A stretch of DNA of 64,000 bases. Origin: Bilabrum cf. latius (Eukaryota; Bigyra: Bicosoecida; Bigyra; Bicosoecida). This document shows positions 62,054-64,000 of the stretch, piece by piece. Each line of letters starts with the position of its first letter. Position 1 is the stretch's first letter. Under the pieces are notes generated by a model, which saw only the letters and a program-made list of their open reading frames with translations, was not told the origin of the DNA and did no database searches. The stretch is from positions 186,001 to 250,000 of the forward strand of contig OZ237763.1 in the NCBI GenBank assembly GCA_965178125.1, given 5' to 3'. The position numbers and the translations under genes are program-made.

Positions 62054-63215
62054 TCACACGCCACCGCCAGCGGCCGCCCCAGCCGGTGGCTCCTCGCTGA
62101 CCGTGACGAACTTCTCGAACATCTCCTTGACCACGCGGGTGGAGCCCGCGGGGATCTTGCGGGACTCGGGGCGCCGCGTGAGGGCGCGCAGAGGCTCCTT
62201 CGGGTTGGGCTTCTCGTACCCGCGCATGACCTCTGCCTTGCCGTCCGCCCGGATGACGCACAGGTCCACGTTGCTGCCCGAGCCCAGGTCGTTGAAGATG
62301 CCCGCCCGGATGGCCCTGCGGACGAGATCCCTGGCCTCTTCCTCCGTGAGGTCGTCCTTGTACCCGCTCTCGAAAACGGACATGGCTGCGAGTGAGCCGC
62401 TGCCCATCGTCACGAAGGGGAGCTTGTCGGTGCTGCCGTGCGGGTAGATGCTGTACAGGTGGGGGCCGGTCGCGTCCACGCCTCCGAGCACGAGGGCGGC
62501 GGAGATGTGGCCCTGGTACTGGAACAGTCTCCTCTTGAGCATGGTCATGGCCGTCACGACCCTCGGCTGCCTGTGCGTCTGCAGGCGCAGCAGTTCCAAG
62601 TTGCTCGAAGTGAGCTCCGTGATCTTCTCCGTGTCAGCGGCGGTACCGGCTGCGAATGTTGATCATTGTAGGGCGGATTTCGGTACTAAGCTTAGAGCGC
62701 GTGCATAGTAGACGGGAATCTGTCAGACTAGTTCCTTTCTCACCTCCACAGCAGTACACATTGTTAGCCAGGTAGTGAATCTTCTCGCAGTTGAGGTCCG
62801 CGATTACTGTGCCCTCGGTAGCGCGAGTGTCTGCGCCAAGCACAACGCCGTCCTTATACACTACACCTACGATGGTTGTTCCTGTCTTCAATACCCTAGG
62901 TGGCTTCATACCACGCTTGAGAAGCAGCGCATTCCGGCGTGCTAGATCAAAGCTAAATCCACCAAGGGGGCGCCCAACAACTGCGAGAGAAATCACACAA
63001 TATCTCATAAATCAAGTGTATGCTTTTGACTCGGTCGAATGGAACATGCCGCAACGTTGGCTTCCATCGGCTGCAGCCAAGAGTGCGGCAAGCAGCTCCG
63101 TCACGACGTGGAACGCCGGGACAACACGTCAGTAACCCTCACTCTTTGCCTCAGGGTGGCCCGCCTTATGATCTAGTGACGCATCAGAGCTCGCTCCAGC
63201 ACGAATGGACTCCAT
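62054..63215 (-). CDS. PSMB7: 20S proteasome beta-2 (beta type-7) subunit
   Basis: Three exons in phase: 63215-63143, 62980-62744, 62649-62054 (donors GTGAGG and GTGAGA, acceptors CGCAG), encoding 301 residues to TGA; human PSMB7 has 277. After a propeptide, the family's [11 protein letters not shown] leads to the self-cleavage site [10 protein letters not shown]: catalytic Thr at residue 59, then Asp17 in GADTRATEG and Lys33 in CEKIHYL (mature numbering). The intron-spanning [17 protein letters not shown] and [20 protein letters not shown] are diagnostic of beta-2, the trypsin-like site. No TAG codon occurs, so this gene also works as a control for exon prediction. The short first exon ([20 protein letters not shown]...) is inferred from phase and donor and is the least certain part. 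Confidence 0.94.
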
Positions 63216-63348
63216 GCTACGAGAATAATTGCCGTACGAGCATTCCAAAATTTCGGATCGACCCCAAAGTAACGTGCTGCCAGGGTTGATAAATCGGAAT
63301 CCAATGCCTGGGCTGGGTGAGACATACCAGCCAAATTTGGGGACACTC
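63216..63348. promoter_or_regulatory. Divergent promoter between PSMB7 and the right-edge gene
   Basis: 133 bp between opposed start codons. A CCAAT pentamer (+ strand) lies near 63300; no TATA box is evident. Shared-promoter function is inferred from geometry. Confidence 0.45.
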
Positions 63349-64000
63349 ATGTCATCATCTAAGCATAGGATACCCGGATCAGTGCAATCGTAGCCATACT
63401 ACCCATCGAGTGCGTACATGGGGTGAGATACTTGTTTATAGCGCAGCACCGAGGCCTTGCTATATCAACTGCAATCACCGCAAGGCAAGCATCAGCCCGT
63501 GCGCCTCGCAATATTTTGCAGGGATGACTTCCTTGGAACTCCCAAAGCAATTTCAAAGGCTGCTGAAACGGAAGCGCGCACCGACGTAGTAGCTCCAACT
63601 TTGCCGGGATCTGCCGCTGCGCAACTGCAACCGGGTGGCGAACGAGGCGCAGACTCAGCATGTAGAGCCAGTCCTAGCACTCCTGGGGATATCAAATCAA
63701 ATAATGGCATAGATGGCAGCGCTCCCAGCTCTGGAGCCGGTGCCGGAGAGAGCAGCAATGGTAGCACAGGAGCAAGCACTGCGGCCGGGCTATCGGGCTC
63801 AGCCGCGACCAAGACGGGGAGCAAGCCCGGATCGCCCAAAAGAGCAAGAAAATCGAAGGGACTACCCGGTAGCGCATCCAGCAGCCGGTCCGGTTCACCC
63901 GCGGAGGAAGCCTCCTTCGCCCCAGGCTCCGCCAAGCGCGGCCACTTTGCTCGCATGCTTGCCTCCCCTAGCGTGGACCAGAAGGCCCTCAGGGAGAAAG
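63349..64000 (+). CDS. Start of a Ser/Gly-rich basic protein, runs off the right edge
   Basis: Exon 1 (63349-63422) encodes MSSSKHRIPGSVQS-Q-PYYP and onward with a TAG at 63391. A 99-bp GTGAGA...TTGCAG intron follows, and exon 2 from 63522 stays open to the window end in the phase exon 1 predicts (184 codons here). The visible part is disordered: Ser/Gly/Ala-rich with a basic patch (GSPKRARKSKGLPG), then KRGHFARMLASPSVDQKALR, which may begin a helical domain. The last segment faintly recalls the opening of Rrp1/Nop52-type nucleolar proteins, but that is a weak guess. The complementary frame is also open and is treated as a shadow because only the + frame has a matching upstream exon. Confidence 0.65.

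Noticed and set aside
1-64000. Reading the TAG-interrupted genes as pseudogenes
   Set aside because: Only TAG interrupts the frames, never TAA, TGA or frameshifts. Active-site motifs are intact, and even essential single-copy genes (RPB2, PP4) carry TAG. Decay would produce all kinds of lesions.
1-64000. Pyrrolysine insertion or programmed readthrough at TAG
   Set aside because: TAGs are too many, occur in unrelated genes and coiled coils, and fall on conserved Gln. No gene uses TAG as its end.
1-64000. Bacterial origin suggested by high GC and long intronless genes
   Set aside because: RPB2, RME-8, cofilin, PP4, PSMB7 and EP400-like genes with GT-AG introns are eukaryotic nuclear genes.

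Overview
The window is nuclear DNA of a GC-rich, ciliated or flagellated microbial eukaryote. It is packed with protein genes on both strands. GT-AG introns are few, short and mostly near the 5' ends of genes. The dominant signal is a variant genetic code. Almost every gene is interrupted, in its own frame, by TAG and only TAG; I count about 80 such codons in 16 genes. Two fall on deeply conserved glutamines: the C-terminus of the RNA polymerase II second subunit (LLF-Q-ELM, TAG at 24095-24097) and the N-terminus of protein phosphatase 4 (DLDE-Q-IERLKRC, TAG at 58247-58249). I therefore read UAG as Gln throughout. All 13 genes I can identify or build with confidence end in TGA. TAA never occurs inside a coding region, and ends only two less certain genes. 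Read with the standard code, the region would look like a field of broken genes. I cannot name the organism from the sequence.

Layout. 1-12414 (+): 3' part of a giant surface protein (kelch, sushi, FN3, LamG-like, discoidin, cadherin, many IPT/TIG repeats, then a multi-pass membrane domain). 13104-15233 (-): R2R3 MYB factor. 17166-19946 (+): a fused PanB-PanE pantothenate enzyme. 20231-24385 (+): RPB2. 24586-27105 (-): helical-repeat (PPR-like) protein fused to a zinc deaminase domain. 27288-37796 (-): EP400/Eaf1-like NuA4 scaffold with HSA and SANT domains around a decayed SNF2 ATPase. 38056-40085 (+): OFD1-like LisH/coiled-coil protein. 40096-41633 (-): long coiled-coil protein.

41966-50673 (-): RME-8/DNAJC13 with an unusual DPF-motif tail. 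51180-52253 (+): unrecognised TAG-rich nuclear-looking protein. 53239-56374 (-): squalene epoxidase with an extra N-terminal membrane domain. 57146-58046 (-): ADF/cofilin. 58199-59484 (+): PP4 catalytic subunit. 60295-61343 (-): secreted-type protein of unknown function. 62054-63215 (-): proteasome beta-2 subunit. 63349 to the right edge (+): start of a basic Ser/Gly-rich protein.

The genes are mostly unrelated housekeeping functions (transcription, chromatin, proteolysis, actin, endocytosis, sterol and CoA synthesis) plus ciliary and surface proteins. Four neighbour pairs are divergent over 130-510 bp (37796/38056, 50673/51180, 58046/58199, 63215/63349) and probably share promoters. OFD1-like and the adjoining coiled-coil gene converge with only 10 bp between their stops. 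The most interesting items are UAG-only reassignment, the PPR-like/deaminase fusion, the pseudo-ATPase EP400-like scaffold and the PanB-PanE fusion.
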